Below, piece after piece: positions 8,420-17,276 of a DNA stretch of 64,000 bases. A program made the translations under genes and the position numbers. Below the pieces are notes generated by a model, which saw nothing but the letters and a program-made list of their open reading frames with translations, was not told the DNA's origin and searched no databases. Every line of letters starts with the position of its first letter. The first letter of the stretch is position 1. Source of the DNA: Bradyrhizobium ivorense (GTDB taxonomy: Bacteria > Pseudomonadota > Alphaproteobacteria > Rhizobiales > Xanthobacteraceae); the NCBI RefSeq assembly GCF_900696085.1, contig NZ_CAADFC020000042.1, positions 1-64,000 of the forward strand. Direction: 5' to 3'.

Positions 8420-9760
8420 TTACTCCGCCGCCGCGTTCTGCCCCGGACCGCCGACGAACCCCGCGGGATCGCCGAACCGCTCGATCATCACGGCCGTCAG
8501 ATCCTTGGTCCTGCTGGTGACGCAGGCGCCGGAGCGCACCGTGTAGCGGTCCTGATGTCCGGCGTGCGGCGGCGCCTCGCCCTGCTGCAGCGCGCGGGCG
8601 GCATCCATCACCAGCTTGCGGAAATGCATGATGCCGAGATCGGTCGGGCCGAGATGCTCGCGGGTGCGGTCGGCGATCGGACCCTGGCTGTCCTGCACCG
8701 CGGCGTCCTGCTCGGAGACGCCCTTGATGCCGGTGTAGCTCCTGGTCCGCTGCAGCTTGCGGTCGATCAGATAGTCGTTCGCCTTGTTGCGCAGCGGCAC
8801 GTAGTTCTCGTCGACCACGGCCATCACGCCGTTGCCGTTGCGATAGCCCTCGCGCTCCGCCTCGCTTAGCGGGCGATGCGGATTCCAGGCATAAGTGTAG
8901 ATCCAGCAATTGGTGTCGGTGACCGGCACGAAAGTCTGGCCGAAGATGTTTTCGCCCGGCATCGAGCTCGGCGCGTAGGAATGGAACGGCATCAGGAACT
9001 GGGCGATGCGCCAGTAGATGTTGTCGCTGCCGGTGAGCCGGCCGCCGGCGATCGTGAGCCCGGCCTCGTGCGGATTGATCTTGATCACCGGACGCGGGTC
9101 CTCGGCGATCCAGCGCATGTGATCGGTCGCGACCCGGGTCAGTGGGTTCACAAAATGCTTCTTGATGTCGAGGATCTCGTTCTCCTCCTTCTCGAAGGAG
9201 AGATGCGCGAAGGTGAAATGCGCGGTGTCGATCGAGCCTTCCACGGCCTGCACCCAGTTGCAGTCTTGCCATTTCTTGGTGACGAAGCGGTGCGAGGCCG
9301 GCAGCAGCGCCATCTCCAGCGCCGGCAATTCCGGCATCGCCTCGGGAGGGCCCATATAGGCCCAGATCACGTCGCCCCATTCGCGCACCGGATAGGAGTT
9401 GATGCGGATCAGGTCCTTGGCGTTGAGGTCCGGATACGACGTCGGCATATCGACGCAGCGGCCGTCGGTGTCGAACTTCCAGCCGTGATAGACGCAGCGG
9501 ATGCCGCATTCCTCATTGCGGCCGAACCAGAGATTGGCGCCGCGATGCGGGCAGTATTGATCGATCACGCCGACCACGCCGCGTGAGTCGCGGAAGGCGA
9601 GCAGCTCCTCGCCCATCACCACGATCTTCTTCGGGTCGCTGTCCGGCTCGGGGAGTTCTTCGGACAGCAGCACCGGGATCCAGAACCGGCGCAGCAGCTC
9701 GCCCATGCCCGTTCCGGCACCGGACTCGGTGAGGAACTTGTTGTCTTCGGCGCGAAGCAT
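8420..9760 (-). CDS. Rieske-type aromatic ring-hydroxylating oxygenase, large subunit
   Basis: 446 residues with the full Rieske oxygenase layout. The [2Fe-2S] ligands are C70, H72, C89 and H92 (CPH ... CVYHGW). The mononuclear iron site is within VEGSIDTAHFTFAH, with D178, H181 and H186. The N-terminal half and motif spacing resemble the phthalate 4,5-dioxygenase / vanillate O-demethylase group, which acts with a separate flavin-ferredoxin reductase. No reductase gene is present here, so the electron donor would be encoded elsewhere. A TauD-type dioxygenase lies upstream on the same strand behind a repeat. The substrate is unknown; an aromatic carboxylate or ether is a reasonable guess. Confidence 0.88.
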   Translation of the reverse strand: MLRAEDNKFLTESGAGTGMGELLRRFWIPVLLSEELPEPDSDPKKIVVMGEELLAFRDSRGVVGVIDQYCPHRGANLWFGRNEECGIRCVYHGWKFDTDGRCVDMPTSYPDLNAKDLIRINSYPVREWGDVIWAYMGPPEAMPELPALEMALLPASHRFVTKKWQDCNWVQAVEGSIDTAHFTFAHLSFEKEENEILDIKKHFVNPLTRVATDHMRWIAEDPRPVIKINPHEAGLTIAGGRLTGSDNIYWRIAQFLMPFHSYAPSSMPGENIFGQTFVPVTDTNCWIYTYAWNPHRPLSEAEREGYRNGNGVMAVVDENYVPLRNKANDYLIDRKLQRTRSYTGIKGVSEQDAAVQDSQGPIADRTREHLGPTDLGIMHFRKLVMDAARALQQGEAPPHAGHQDRYTVRSGACVTSRTKDLTAVMIERFGDPAGFVGGPGQNAAAE

Positions 9761-9790
9761 GAACGACCTCCCGATGTATTCTTGGTATTT

Positions 9791-9878
9791 CGTAGGGTGG
9801 GTTAGCCGAAGGCGTAACCCACCAGCAGTCGTGTGATCGGCGGAGATGGCGGGTTACGCTTCGCTAACCCACCCTACG
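9791..9878. repeat. CGTAGGGTGGGTTA palindromic repeat
   Basis: CGTAGGGTGGGTTAGC near the left end is mirrored by GCTAACCCACCCTACG at the right, with GGCGTAACCC/GGGTTACGC as inner arms. It fills the gap between the TauD-type and Rieske genes. A short relative, AGGATGGGTTCG...ACCCATCCTACG, is at 28452-28485. Confidence 0.75.
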
Positions 9879-9884
9879 CAGTCA

Positions 9885-10778
9885 CTACACCGGCCGCTCG
9901 CCCTTCACCGTCACGCGCGTGCCCGATCGCGTGTGCGGCCAGTAGTCCCACATCGCGCGGTGCTGGGCGCAGCGGTTGTCCCAGAACGCGATCGCGTTCT
10001 CGGTCCAGCGGAAACGGCACTGGAACAGCGGGTTCTCGGCATGCTGGTAGAGATAGGCCAGCATCGCATCGCTCTCGTCGCGCGGGACGCCGATGATGAA
10101 GCGGGTGAAGCCGCGGTTGACATAGAGCGCCTTCTTGCCGGTCACCGGATGGGTGCGCACGACCGGATGCTCGGCGCGGGGATATTCGCGCTTGTCGGCG
10201 ACGCCGTAGTTTGAGTACAGGCCACGATAAGTCTGCTCGCCGTCATGCAGCGCGGTGAGACCGTCGAGATAGGCCTTCATGCGGTCCGACAGCGCCTCAT
10301 AGGCGGCGTACATGTTGGCGAACAGCGTGTCGCCGCCGCGCGGCGGGCACTGCTTGATGTAGAGGATCGAACCCATCGGCGGCTCGAGGTCGCAGGACAC
10401 GTCGGTGTGCCAGCCCTCGCCATTGGCGCGCGGCGAATCCTTGTCGGCATAGATCTTCATCAGCGCCGGATCGCCCTCGTTGGGCGCGGCCGGATGCACA
10501 TGCAGCTCGCCGAACTTGCGGCCGAAAGCGAGGTGCTGCTGCGGGGTGATGTGCTGGTCGCGGAAGAAGATGACGAGGTTTTCGGCAAGCGCGCGGTGGA
10601 TCTCGTCCATCTGCCGGTTGGACCGCGCCTCGTCGTCGATGAGCTTTGCGATATCGACGCCAAAGATCTCCGCGCCGATGATCGGCGTCAGTTTCTCGAC
10701 CCCGATGGTCTCATAGGGGTCGGTGGAGTCGGCGGTGTGCCGATAGCGCGGGCCCTGCTTGCCGGACAGTGAGCTCAT
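9885..10778 (-). CDS. TauD/TfdA-family Fe(II)/2-oxoglutarate dioxygenase
   Basis: The start is at 10778 (MSSLSGKQGP), with GGGAGA upstream. The longer open frame extends into a repeat and is rejected. The 297-residue product has the HxD...H iron facial triad: H124 and D126 in GWHTDVSC, and the distal H273 in NRCAQHRAMWDY. R284 and R288 (HTRSGTRVTV) are candidates for 2-oxoglutarate binding. TauD/TfdA enzymes hydroxylate substrates such as taurine, alkyl sulfates or phenoxyacetates and release succinate and CO2. There is no sulfonate transporter nearby, so the name tauD is not justified. Confidence 0.88.
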   Translation of the reverse strand: MSSLSGKQGPRYRHTADSTDPYETIGVEKLTPIIGAEIFGVDIAKLIDDEARSNRQMDEIHRALAENLVIFFRDQHITPQQHLAFGRKFGELHVHPAAPNEGDPALMKIYADKDSPRANGEGWHTDVSCDLEPPMGSILYIKQCPPRGGDTLFANMYAAYEALSDRMKAYLDGLTALHDGEQTYRGLYSNYGVADKREYPRAEHPVVRTHPVTGKKALYVNRGFTRFIIGVPRDESDAMLAYLYQHAENPLFQCRFRWTENAIAFWDNRCAQHRAMWDYWPHTRSGTRVTVKGERPV

Positions 10779-10813
10779 GGCGGTCTCCCGATCGTTCTTG
10801 ATTAGGAGACATC

Positions 10814-10901
10814 GTAGCCCGGATGGAGCGAAGCGCAATCCGGGGATCGCCGATGCATGGCAGCGCTGTCCCGGATTTCGCTACCGCTCCATCCGGGCTA
10901 C
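10814..10901. repeat. GTAGCCCGGATGGAGCG palindromic repeat, copy 1
   Basis: GTAGCCCGGATGGAGCG with GCGCAATCCGGGG is answered by CCCGGATTTCGC and CGCTCCATCCGGGCTAC. Other copies are at 40570-40657 and 49390-49476. It lies just after ispG and upstream of the TauD-type gene, both on the minus strand. Confidence 0.8.
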
Positions 10902-10915
10902 CGAGCGGAGTGAAA

Positions 10916-12205
10916 TTACTCCGCCGCGCCCGCGGTCTCCGGCAGCTTGGCGCCGTTGCCGTAGCGCTGGTCGATGTAGTCGATCACCAGCGCCTTGAAA
11001 TCGGCGGCGATGCCGGGGCCGCGCAGGGTGCGGAATTTCTTGCCGTCGACGAACACGGGCGCGGCCGGCGCTTCGCCGGTGCCGGGCAGCGAGATGCCGA
11101 TATTGGCGTGCTTGGATTCGCCCGGGCCGTTGACGATGCAGCCCATCACAGCGACGTTAAGCTGCTCGACGCCCGGATATTTCGTCTTCCAGGTCGGCAT
11201 CTCGTCGCGGATGAAATCCTGGATCGAGCGCGCCAACTCCTGGAACGTGGTCGAGGTGGTGCGGCCGCAGCCCGGGCAAGCCGCAACCAGCGGCACGAAG
11301 GTGCGGAAGCCCATGGTCTGCAGCAATTCCTGCGCGACCTGCACCTCCAGCGTGCGATCGCCGCCGGGCTCCGGCGTCAGCGAGATGCGGATGGTGTCGC
11401 CGATGCCCTGCTGCAAGAGGATGCCGAGCGCGGCGGAGGAGGCGACGATGCCCTTCGAGCCCATGCCGGCCTCGGTGAGGCCGAGATGGATCGCGTAATC
11501 CGAGCGGCGCACGACCTCCTGATAGACCGCAATCAGGTCCTGCACGGCGGACACCTTCGCCGACAGGATGATCCTGTTCTTGGGCATGCCGAGCTCTTGG
11601 GCGCGCGCGGCCGAGAGCAGCGCCGACTGCACCATCGCCTCGCGCGTCACCGCACGGGCGTCGCGCGGGTTCGGCGAGGCCGTGTTCTCGTCCATCAGCT
11701 TGGTCAGGAGTTCCTGGTCGAGCGAGCCCCAATTGGCGCCGATGCGCACCGGCTTGTCGTTCTTGTTGGCGATCTCGATGATGTCGGCGAACTGGGTGTC
11801 ACGCTTGTTCTTGAAGCCGACATTGCCGGGATTGATGCGGTACTTGTCGAGCGCCTCGGCACAATCAGGATACTCGGCGAGCAGCTTGTGGCCGATATAG
11901 TGGAAGTCGCCGATCAGGGGCGTGGTGATGCCCATCTTGCGCAGGCCGTCGCGGATGTGCGGCACCGCGGCCGCGGCCTCCTCGCGGTCGACGGTGATGC
12001 GCACCATCTCGGAGCCGGCGCGGGAGAGCGCCGCGACCTGGGCGATGGTGCCCTTGATATCGGCGGTGTCGGTGTTGGTCATCGACTGCACGACGATCGG
12101 CGCGCCGCCGCCGACGGCAACGTTGCCGACCATGACCTGCGTGGTTTGGTGCCGCGGCTGCGGGCCTGCGATGTCGTCTTGCGGCAAAATCTCGGGCTTG
12201 TTCAT
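10916..12205 (-). CDS. ispG: 4-hydroxy-3-methylbut-2-enyl diphosphate synthase (flavodoxin/ferredoxin)
   Basis: 429 residues, full length for bacterial IspG (GcpE). It catalyses the penultimate step of the MEP isoprenoid pathway, reducing MEcPP to HMBPP with a [4Fe-4S] cluster. The cluster ligands are C310, C313 (CPGC) and C356 (CIVNGPGE), with E363 as the usual fourth ligand. The N-terminal TIM barrel carries the expected VGGGAPIVVQSMTNTDT region. The gene is in the cytosolic isoprenoid route that also needs the polyprenyl synthase at 15008-15928. A 7-base inverted repeat upstream (12226-12242) may be regulatory. Confidence 0.97.
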   Translation of the reverse strand: MNKPEILPQDDIAGPQPRHQTTQVMVGNVAVGGGAPIVVQSMTNTDTADIKGTIAQVAALSRAGSEMVRITVDREEAAAAVPHIRDGLRKMGITTPLIGDFHYIGHKLLAEYPDCAEALDKYRINPGNVGFKNKRDTQFADIIEIANKNDKPVRIGANWGSLDQELLTKLMDENTASPNPRDARAVTREAMVQSALLSAARAQELGMPKNRIILSAKVSAVQDLIAVYQEVVRRSDYAIHLGLTEAGMGSKGIVASSAALGILLQQGIGDTIRISLTPEPGGDRTLEVQVAQELLQTMGFRTFVPLVAACPGCGRTTSTTFQELARSIQDFIRDEMPTWKTKYPGVEQLNVAVMGCIVNGPGESKHANIGISLPGTGEAPAAPVFVDGKKFRTLRGPGIAADFKALVIDYIDQRYGNGAKLPETAGAAE

Positions 12206-12225
12206 GGCGTCTCGAATATCAGGTT

Positions 12226-12242
12226 TTGGTGAGGTTCACCAA
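12226..12242. promoter_or_regulatory. Inverted repeat upstream of ispG
   Basis: TTGGTGA and TCACCAA are separated by three bases (GGT). The element lies 21 bases upstream of the ispG start, in the divergent region shared with the sulfurtransferase. It could be an operator or a leader hairpin. No regulator can be named from the sequence. Confidence 0.35.
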
Positions 12243-12466
12243 GGGGGCGATGGGCCCTGAGCGAAGGCGGGCCGAGCGGTCATGTTCCGGTGTGAATTCA
12301 ACAGCTTATGCCGCCGATTGGTGCCGAAGGCAAGCCATGCAGCGGCGTCCTGCATGCCCAGCTATATTGGACCGGATTTCGCTGATTCAAAGGGCAAAAT
12401 CGCAGCTTTTCATGTGATCTGGGGCACCTTAGCATCGCTCTCGAGATCATTCCGGGAGGGCGTGAC

Positions 12467-13342
12467 ATGGCTGCGCACAACGAGCTGATCACCACGGCGG
12501 AACTCGCGGACATCCTCACCCGGCCGGAACTGCGGCTGTTCGACTGCACCACCTATCTGGAGCCGGTGCCGCCCGGCAGCAGCGTTCCCTACATCGCGGT
12601 GTCGGGACGCCAGACCTTCGAGGCGGGCCATATCCCCGGCGCGAATTTCCTCGATTTGCAGGGCGAGTTCTCCGATCCGAACACCGAGCTGCGCTTCATG
12701 ATGCCCGGCACGGCGAGGCTCGAGGCCGCGTTCGGCCGCCACGGCATCTCGGCGACCAGCCGTGTGGTGCTCTATTCCATCGGAACGCCGATGTGGGCGA
12801 CGCGCTTCTGGTGGATGCTGCGTTCGCTGGGCTTCGAGGGCGCCGCGGTGCTCGACGGCGGCATCGACAAATGGACCGCCGAGGGACGCGACATCGAGAC
12901 CGGCCTCGCCGGCGGTTATCCGCCCGCGACCTTCACCGCGCGGCCGAGGAACGGGCTGTTCGTCAACAAGCACGACGTGCTCGCCGCAACCGCCGAAGGC
13001 AACACCGTGATCGTCAATGCACTCGGCCCGCAATTCCACAAGGGGCTGGAGCCGAGCCGCTATGGCCGTCCCGGCCGCGTGCCCGGCAGCGTCAGCGTGC
13101 CGGCGGCCACTATGATCGATCCCAAGAGCAAGGCCTTCGTGCCGCTCGCGGACGCCGAGGCGACCTTCGCCGCGCAGGGCATCGACCGCAGCAAACGCGT
13201 CGTCGCCTATTGCGGCGGCGGCATCTCGGCGACGATCGATTTGTTCCAGCTGCACCGGCTTGGCTACGACAACCTCACGCTCTATGACGGCTCGATGGGC
13301 GAGTGGGCCAAGGACACGTCGCTGCCGATCGAGACTGGCTAG
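12467..13342 (+). CDS. Two-domain sulfurtransferase (rhodanese / 3-mercaptopyruvate type)
   Basis: 291 residues with two rhodanese domains. The N-terminal inactive half contains RQTFEAGHIPGANFLD, and the C-terminal half carries the catalytic loop with C249 in CGGGISATI. Rhodaneses usually have CRKGVT and mercaptopyruvate sulfurtransferases CGSGVTA; CGGGISA is closer to the latter. The enzyme would move a sulfane sulfur from mercaptopyruvate or thiosulfate to an acceptor. The start has GGGAGG upstream. A small GFA-type gene follows after 17 bases on the same strand, so the two may be co-transcribed. Confidence 0.88.
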   Translation: MAAHNELITTAELADILTRPELRLFDCTTYLEPVPPGSSVPYIAVSGRQTFEAGHIPGANFLDLQGEFSDPNTELRFMMPGTARLEAAFGRHGISATSRVVLYSIGTPMWATRFWWMLRSLGFEGAAVLDGGIDKWTAEGRDIETGLAGGYPPATFTARPRNGLFVNKHDVLAATAEGNTVIVNALGPQFHKGLEPSRYGRPGRVPGSVSVPAATMIDPKSKAFVPLADAEATFAAQGIDRSKRVVAYCGGGISATIDLFQLHRLGYDNLTLYDGSMGEWAKDTSLPIETG

Positions 13343-13359
13343 CGGGACGAACCGAAGAC

Positions 13360-13788
13360 ATGTCTGCAACACCGAGCGTCCGCATCGTTGCCGGCGCGTG
13401 CTACTGCCGGGCCGTGCGCTACGAAGTCGCCGACGCCTTCGACTATGCGCTGAATTGCCATTGCTCGAACTGCCGGCGTACCACGGGTTCGGCCTTCAAG
13501 CCGTTCGCGGGAATCGCGCGCGAAAAGCTCAACGTCATCGGCGGCGCCGACGATCTCATGATCTATGGCGACGCCGCCGCCCACAACGCGCATTGCCGCC
13601 ATTGCGGCTCGCTGCTCTATTCCGTGGTCCGCGACGGCGCCTTCGTTCATGTCGCGATGGGGACCTTGTGCGATGCGCCGGCGATCCGGCCGAGCGCGCA
13701 TATCTTCGTCGGCTCCAAGGCGCCCTGGCACACGATCACCGACGACCTGCCGCAATACCAGGAGCATGTGACGCGCAGCGCGGAATAA
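13360..13788 (+). CDS. GFA-family zinc-binding protein
   Basis: The start is at 13360 (MSATPSVRIV), shortly after the sulfurtransferase stop. An earlier in-frame ATG lies inside that gene. The 142-residue protein has the GFA (glutathione-dependent formaldehyde-activating-like) fold with the expected zinc cysteines: C14/C16, C33/C35/C38 (CHCSNC) and C79/C82 (CRHC). Most GFA proteins are not proven enzymes; some promote S-hydroxymethylglutathione formation. Position behind a sulfurtransferase suggests thiol chemistry, which is only inference. Confidence 0.85.
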   Translation: MSATPSVRIVAGACYCRAVRYEVADAFDYALNCHCSNCRRTTGSAFKPFAGIAREKLNVIGGADDLMIYGDAAAHNAHCRHCGSLLYSVVRDGAFVHVAMGTLCDAPAIRPSAHIFVGSKAPWHTITDDLPQYQEHVTRSAE

Positions 13789-14066
13789 CTCCGCGCCGCC
13801 GCCGCTCTCGTGCTCCGGGGCTGGCTGTCCGTCGGGGAGATGGAACCGCGGACGGCCAGCATGCGAACCGGCGGCCAATCTCCCCGACTAATGATGGCGG
13901 CGGCAGCGGCCAGGTCATGTGCGATGCCTATACATGCCGTCCGGTGCGGCGCGGCTGTCACCTCGAAAATCGCAGCGGCGGCCCCGGCCTCGGCGTCGGC
14001 AATGTCGAGGTCTGCAACTAGCGCGTCGCTGCCGGAGATGGGGCATAGCGCGCACTATGCCAGTCC
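13789..14066. other. Intergenic stretch without a supported gene
   Basis: Several short frames are open here, but none has a ribosome site together with recognisable residues. The stretch leads into the palindromic repeat at 14067-14176. The remaining bases to 14305, at the 3' side of the minus-strand DUF1345 gene, hold nothing I can name. Confidence 0.5.
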
Positions 14067-14176
14067 CGTCGTCCTGAGGTGCGAGCCTCTTCGGCGAGCC
14101 TCGAAGGATGCACGGCCGGGCTGGTGGCCGATTCATCCTTCGAGGCTCGCAAGGGCTCGCACCTCAGGATGACGGG
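14067..14176. repeat. Palindromic repeat, CTGAGGTGCGAG family, copy 2
   Basis: GTCGTCCTGAGGTGCGAGCC with CGAGCCTCGAAGGAT on the left mirrors ATCCTTCGAGGCTCGC and GCTCGCACCTCAGGATGAC on the right. It is the second copy of the element at 641-763. It stands between the convergent GFA and DUF1345 genes. Confidence 0.8.
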
Positions 14177-14305
14177 TTTGACAGGGTCTAGATAGGGCGG
14201 CCACACCGCGCGCGTCGCGAGTTGATCGGCAGTCTGTTCGGGTTGCAGATCACGGATCGGCAGCCGCCGAGCAATGCACATCCTTGCTGGAGTGGCTTGC
14301 GGGAC

Positions 14306-14989
14306 CTAAATCGCGCTCGCCGCGATGTTCACCATCAACGCCAGCAGCGCGGTGTTGAAGACAAACGAGATGATGCCGTGCACGGTCGCGGTGCGGCGGA
14401 TGATCCTGTCGGTGATGCCGACGTCGGAGACCTGCGCGGTCATCCCGATCACGAACGAGAAATACACGAAGTCCCAATAGTCGGCGTCGGCATGCTGCCC
14501 ATCGCTACCGGGGAATTGCAGGCCGCCGGGCGTCATGCCGCGGTAGAAGTCATGGGCGTAGTGCAGCGCGAATGCGGTGTGCACCACCGCCCAGGACAGC
14601 GCGATGGTGACGACCGCAATGCTGAGCGCAGCCGCATTTCCCTTCGCGGCGCCGAGCTCCGACACGATCGCCGCGAGGCTTGCGAATGCGCCGAGCGCCG
14701 TGAGCAACAGGATCAGGAAGCGGCCGTCGTCCTGCACGATCGCGCGGCGCTTGATGTGGCCGCTATCACAGCGCAGCATCATCACATAGGCGAGCACGAG
14801 GTAGAGCGCCGCGAACACGTCCCAGCCGGCGAGCAGAGGCGTGACCATGCGATGCTGGCCCGGCACCAGCACGGCCACCAGGATGCCGAAGGCGATCGAG
14901 ACGAACATGCGCGGCCGGCCCACGACGACGCGGACCGGCATCGGCAGCTTGCGGAAACGAACAAGGCGGTCGCTAAAATCCTTGTCCAT
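14306..14989 (-). CDS. DUF1345 membrane protein
   Basis: 227 residues with about five hydrophobic segments. The pattern of DUF1345 is visible: HRMVTPLLAGWDVFAALYLVLAY, a histidine-rich HTAFALHYAHDFYR segment in the middle, then YWDFVYFSFVIGMTAQVSDV near the C-terminal third. The family is widespread in proteobacteria and has no established function. The gene is downstream of the polyprenyl synthase on the same strand, separated by 18 bases, so the two probably share a transcript. Confidence 0.85.
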   Translation of the reverse strand: MDKDFSDRLVRFRKLPMPVRVVVGRPRMFVSIAFGILVAVLVPGQHRMVTPLLAGWDVFAALYLVLAYVMMLRCDSGHIKRRAIVQDDGRFLILLLTALGAFASLAAIVSELGAAKGNAAALSIAVVTIALSWAVVHTAFALHYAHDFYRGMTPGGLQFPGSDGQHADADYWDFVYFSFVIGMTAQVSDVGITDRIIRRTATVHGIISFVFNTALLALMVNIAASAI

Positions 14990-15007
14990 CGGCCGCCGGG
15001 GTCCGCG

Positions 15008-15928
15008 CTAGTTCTTGCGTTCGGCGACGAAGCGGGCGGCGGCGCGCAGCACATCGCCTCTGGTGCCGAACACCGACAGCGCGGCGTCGGCGCGCGCCAA
15101 GAGGTCGCGCACGCGCTGCTTGGCGCCGTCGATGCCGAGCTGGGTGACGAAGGTGGTCTTGCCGAGTGCGGCATCGGCGCCGGCCGGCTTGCCGAGCGCG
15201 GCGGCATCGCCCTCGACATCGAGCAGGTCGTCGGCGATCTGGAAGGCTTCGCCGAGCGCTTTGCCGTAGTCGTCGAGCGCCTGGTACTCGTTTTGCGAGG
15301 ACTGGCCGAGGATTGCGCCTGCAATGCAGCCGAAGCGCAGCAGCGCGCCGGTCTTCATCTGCTGCAGGCGGGCGACGTCGACCGGCTCGCGGTCGCCGAA
15401 GCGGCCTTCGCCGGCGAGGTCGAGGATCTGGCCGCCGGCCATGCCGCCGATGCCGGAGGCGCGCGCCAGCGCGCGGGTTAGGAGCAGGCGGACATTGGCG
15501 TCCTTGTGGATCGCGTCGCGGGTGATGATGTCGAAGGCGATCGTCAGCAGCGCGTCGCCGGCGAGGATCGCGGTGGCGTCGTCATAGGCCTTGTGCAGGG
15601 TCGGACGTCCGCGGCGCAGGTCGGAATTGTCCATCGCCGGCAGATCGTCATGGATCAGCGAATAGCAGTGGATGCATTCCAGCGCCGCACCGGCCAGCAG
15701 CGCGGCCTCGCGCGGCACGCCGAACACCGCCGCGCTCTCCACCACCAGGAACGGCCGCAGCCGCTTGCCGCCGCCGAGGCTGGAATAGCGCATGGCCTCG
15801 ATCAGCCGCTTCGGGCGCACGATTTCGTCGCTCTCGGTCGCATCCGACAGCAGTCTGGCGAGCAGGGCTTCGGTATCCTCCGCGGTCTGGTCCAGCCGCT
15901 TGGAAAACTCTGCAGTACCGGTCGTCAT
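15008..15928 (-). CDS. Short-chain polyprenyl diphosphate synthase (IspA-like)
   Basis: The start is placed at 15928 (MTTGTAEFSK), with GGAGC upstream; a further in-frame ATG at 15964 is less well placed. The 306-residue product has the first Asp-rich motif DDLPAMD at 94-100 followed by RRGRPTLH, and the second motif DDLLD in the last third. The context CIHCYSLIHDDLPAMD matches E. coli IspA, so farnesyl or geranylgeranyl diphosphate is the likely product; chain length cannot be fixed by eye. It condenses IPP with allylic diphosphates from the MEP pathway (ispG is 3 kb away). Confidence 0.9.
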   Translation of the reverse strand: MTTGTAEFSKRLDQTAEDTEALLARLLSDATESDEIVRPKRLIEAMRYSSLGGGKRLRPFLVVESAAVFGVPREAALLAGAALECIHCYSLIHDDLPAMDNSDLRRGRPTLHKAYDDATAILAGDALLTIAFDIITRDAIHKDANVRLLLTRALARASGIGGMAGGQILDLAGEGRFGDREPVDVARLQQMKTGALLRFGCIAGAILGQSSQNEYQALDDYGKALGEAFQIADDLLDVEGDAAALGKPAGADAALGKTTFVTQLGIDGAKQRVRDLLARADAALSVFGTRGDVLRAAARFVAERKN

Positions 15929-16112
15929 TAAGAATTGCTCCAGATCGATTTTCGGGCCGGACAATCGTTGATGACACCGGCTTCGTCAATTCCACCCTGC
16001 GACCGATTGCGCCTTAAAAGTGCTGGAAAAACCGTGAATTATCACACAGACGTCAGGTGGTGCCGGCCGTGTTCTGGCGGGCGGGCCGGATGTCCTCGCC
16101 GGAAGCCTCGTT

Positions 16113-16784
16113 TTGCGCATCATCCGAATTTTGTTGCTGATTTTGCTGGCCCTGCTGGTGCTGCCCTATCTGGTGACGCCGTTCTATCGCACCGGCCACC
16201 CGATCTCGGCGCTGATGGCATGGCGGAGCCTGACCGGCGCCCCGATGATCCGGCATTGGATCGATTTCGGCGCAATATCGGCTTCGCTGCCGCGTTCCGT
16301 GGTCGGGGCGGAGGACGCCAAATTCTGCAGCCATCGCGGCATTGATTGGGGCGCGCTGCGCGAGGTCATGAACGACGCCGAGGATGGCGAGGTGGCGCGC
16401 GGCGGCTCGACCATCACCCAGCAGGTCGCCAAGAACCTGTTCCTGTGGCCGGGCCGCAGCGTGATCCGTAAGGGCCTGGAGCTGCCGCTGGCGCTGTGGA
16501 TCGATTTCGTGCTGCCCAAGCAGCGGATCCTGGAAATCTACCTCAACATCGCTGAAATGGGTCCATCCGGCCAGTTTGGCGCCGAAGCCGCCGCCCAATA
16601 TGCCTTCGGCCGGTCCGCCGCCGCGCTGTCGCCGCGCGAGGCAGCGCTTTTGGCCGCAACCCTGCCGAATCCCGTCAAAAGGAGCGCCCGGAACCCGGGC
16701 CCGGGGGTGCGGCGTCTGTCCGGGACCTATATGGCCCGGGCCACCGCCGTCGAGCGCTGCTGGCGCGAAAATCGCGGCACTTAA
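16113..16784 (+). CDS. mtgA: Monofunctional biosynthetic peptidoglycan transglycosylase
   Basis: 223 residues beginning at a TTG codon with GGAAG seven bases upstream; no ATG or GTG in this frame fits. There is one N-terminal membrane anchor (residues 4-22), then a GT51 domain. Catalytic features are E67 in GAEDAKF, the GGSTITQQ motif at 97-104, and E141 in RILEIYLN. The enzyme polymerises lipid II into glycan strands on the periplasmic side of the inner membrane and lacks a transpeptidase domain. It is transcribed away from the polyprenyl synthase gene; both serve isoprenoid-lipid-dependent wall building, though a regulatory link is not shown. Confidence 0.95.
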   Translation: MRIIRILLLILLALLVLPYLVTPFYRTGHPISALMAWRSLTGAPMIRHWIDFGAISASLPRSVVGAEDAKFCSHRGIDWGALREVMNDAEDGEVARGGSTITQQVAKNLFLWPGRSVIRKGLELPLALWIDFVLPKQRILEIYLNIAEMGPSGQFGAEAAAQYAFGRSAAALSPREAALLAATLPNPVKRSARNPGPGVRRLSGTYMARATAVERCWRENRGT

Positions 16785-16943
16785 AGGCGATTTCGGGCGC
16801 TTTTTGCTGTATCCGGCCCTAGCTTTACGCTGGTCCTTCCTCTATAAGCGCGGCCTTACCGGCATCGCAGCTTGCGCGCTCAAAGCGCTGAGCCCGTCCG
16901 CATTTCGGACGATGCCTCCGCAACACCCCTAGAGGACACCGTC

Positions 16944-17129
16944 ATGGCCGTTCCCAGAAGAAAAACCTCGCCGTCGCGCCGTGGCATGCGCCGTTCGGCC
17001 GATGCGCTCAAGACCCCGACCTATGTCGAGGACAAGGACTCCGGCGAACTGCGCCGGCCGCACCACCTCGACCTGAAGACCGGCATGTACAAGGGCCGCC
17101 AGGTCCTGAAGGCCAAGAAAGAGTCCTGA
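16944..17129 (+). CDS. rpmF: 50S ribosomal protein L32
   Basis: 61 residues, MAVPRRKTSPSRRGMRRSAD, then TYVEDKDSGELRRPHHLDL and a lysine-rich end. This is the typical alphaproteobacterial L32 sequence and length. The start at 16944 is fixed by the conserved MAVP beginning. The zinc cysteines of some L32 forms are absent, as is common in this class. It sits downstream of mtgA and upstream of an unknown membrane protein. Confidence 0.97.
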   Translation: MAVPRRKTSPSRRGMRRSADALKTPTYVEDKDSGELRRPHHLDLKTGMYKGRQVLKAKKES

Positions 17130-17276
17130 TCGGACCTTCAGTCTGCGCGCCGCGAATCCGCGGCGTCGCGCCTGAATTCGGCCAACGAAATGCGGTCAAG
17201 ACGGGCGCGTCCCAGCGGTGAAGCAAGACAGCATTCGCCGCCTTGCCGGTTCTCCCTGAAATAAGGCGCAAGCCCG

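Noticed and set aside
8420..9760. Calling the Rieske enzyme vanA or phthalate dioxygenase
   Set aside because: Motifs give the family only; without reductase neighbours or substrate-site evidence the specific name is not supported.
13810..14172. A 120-codon frame after the GFA gene
   Set aside because: It runs into the palindromic repeat at 14067-14176, has no ribosome site and no recognisable residues.
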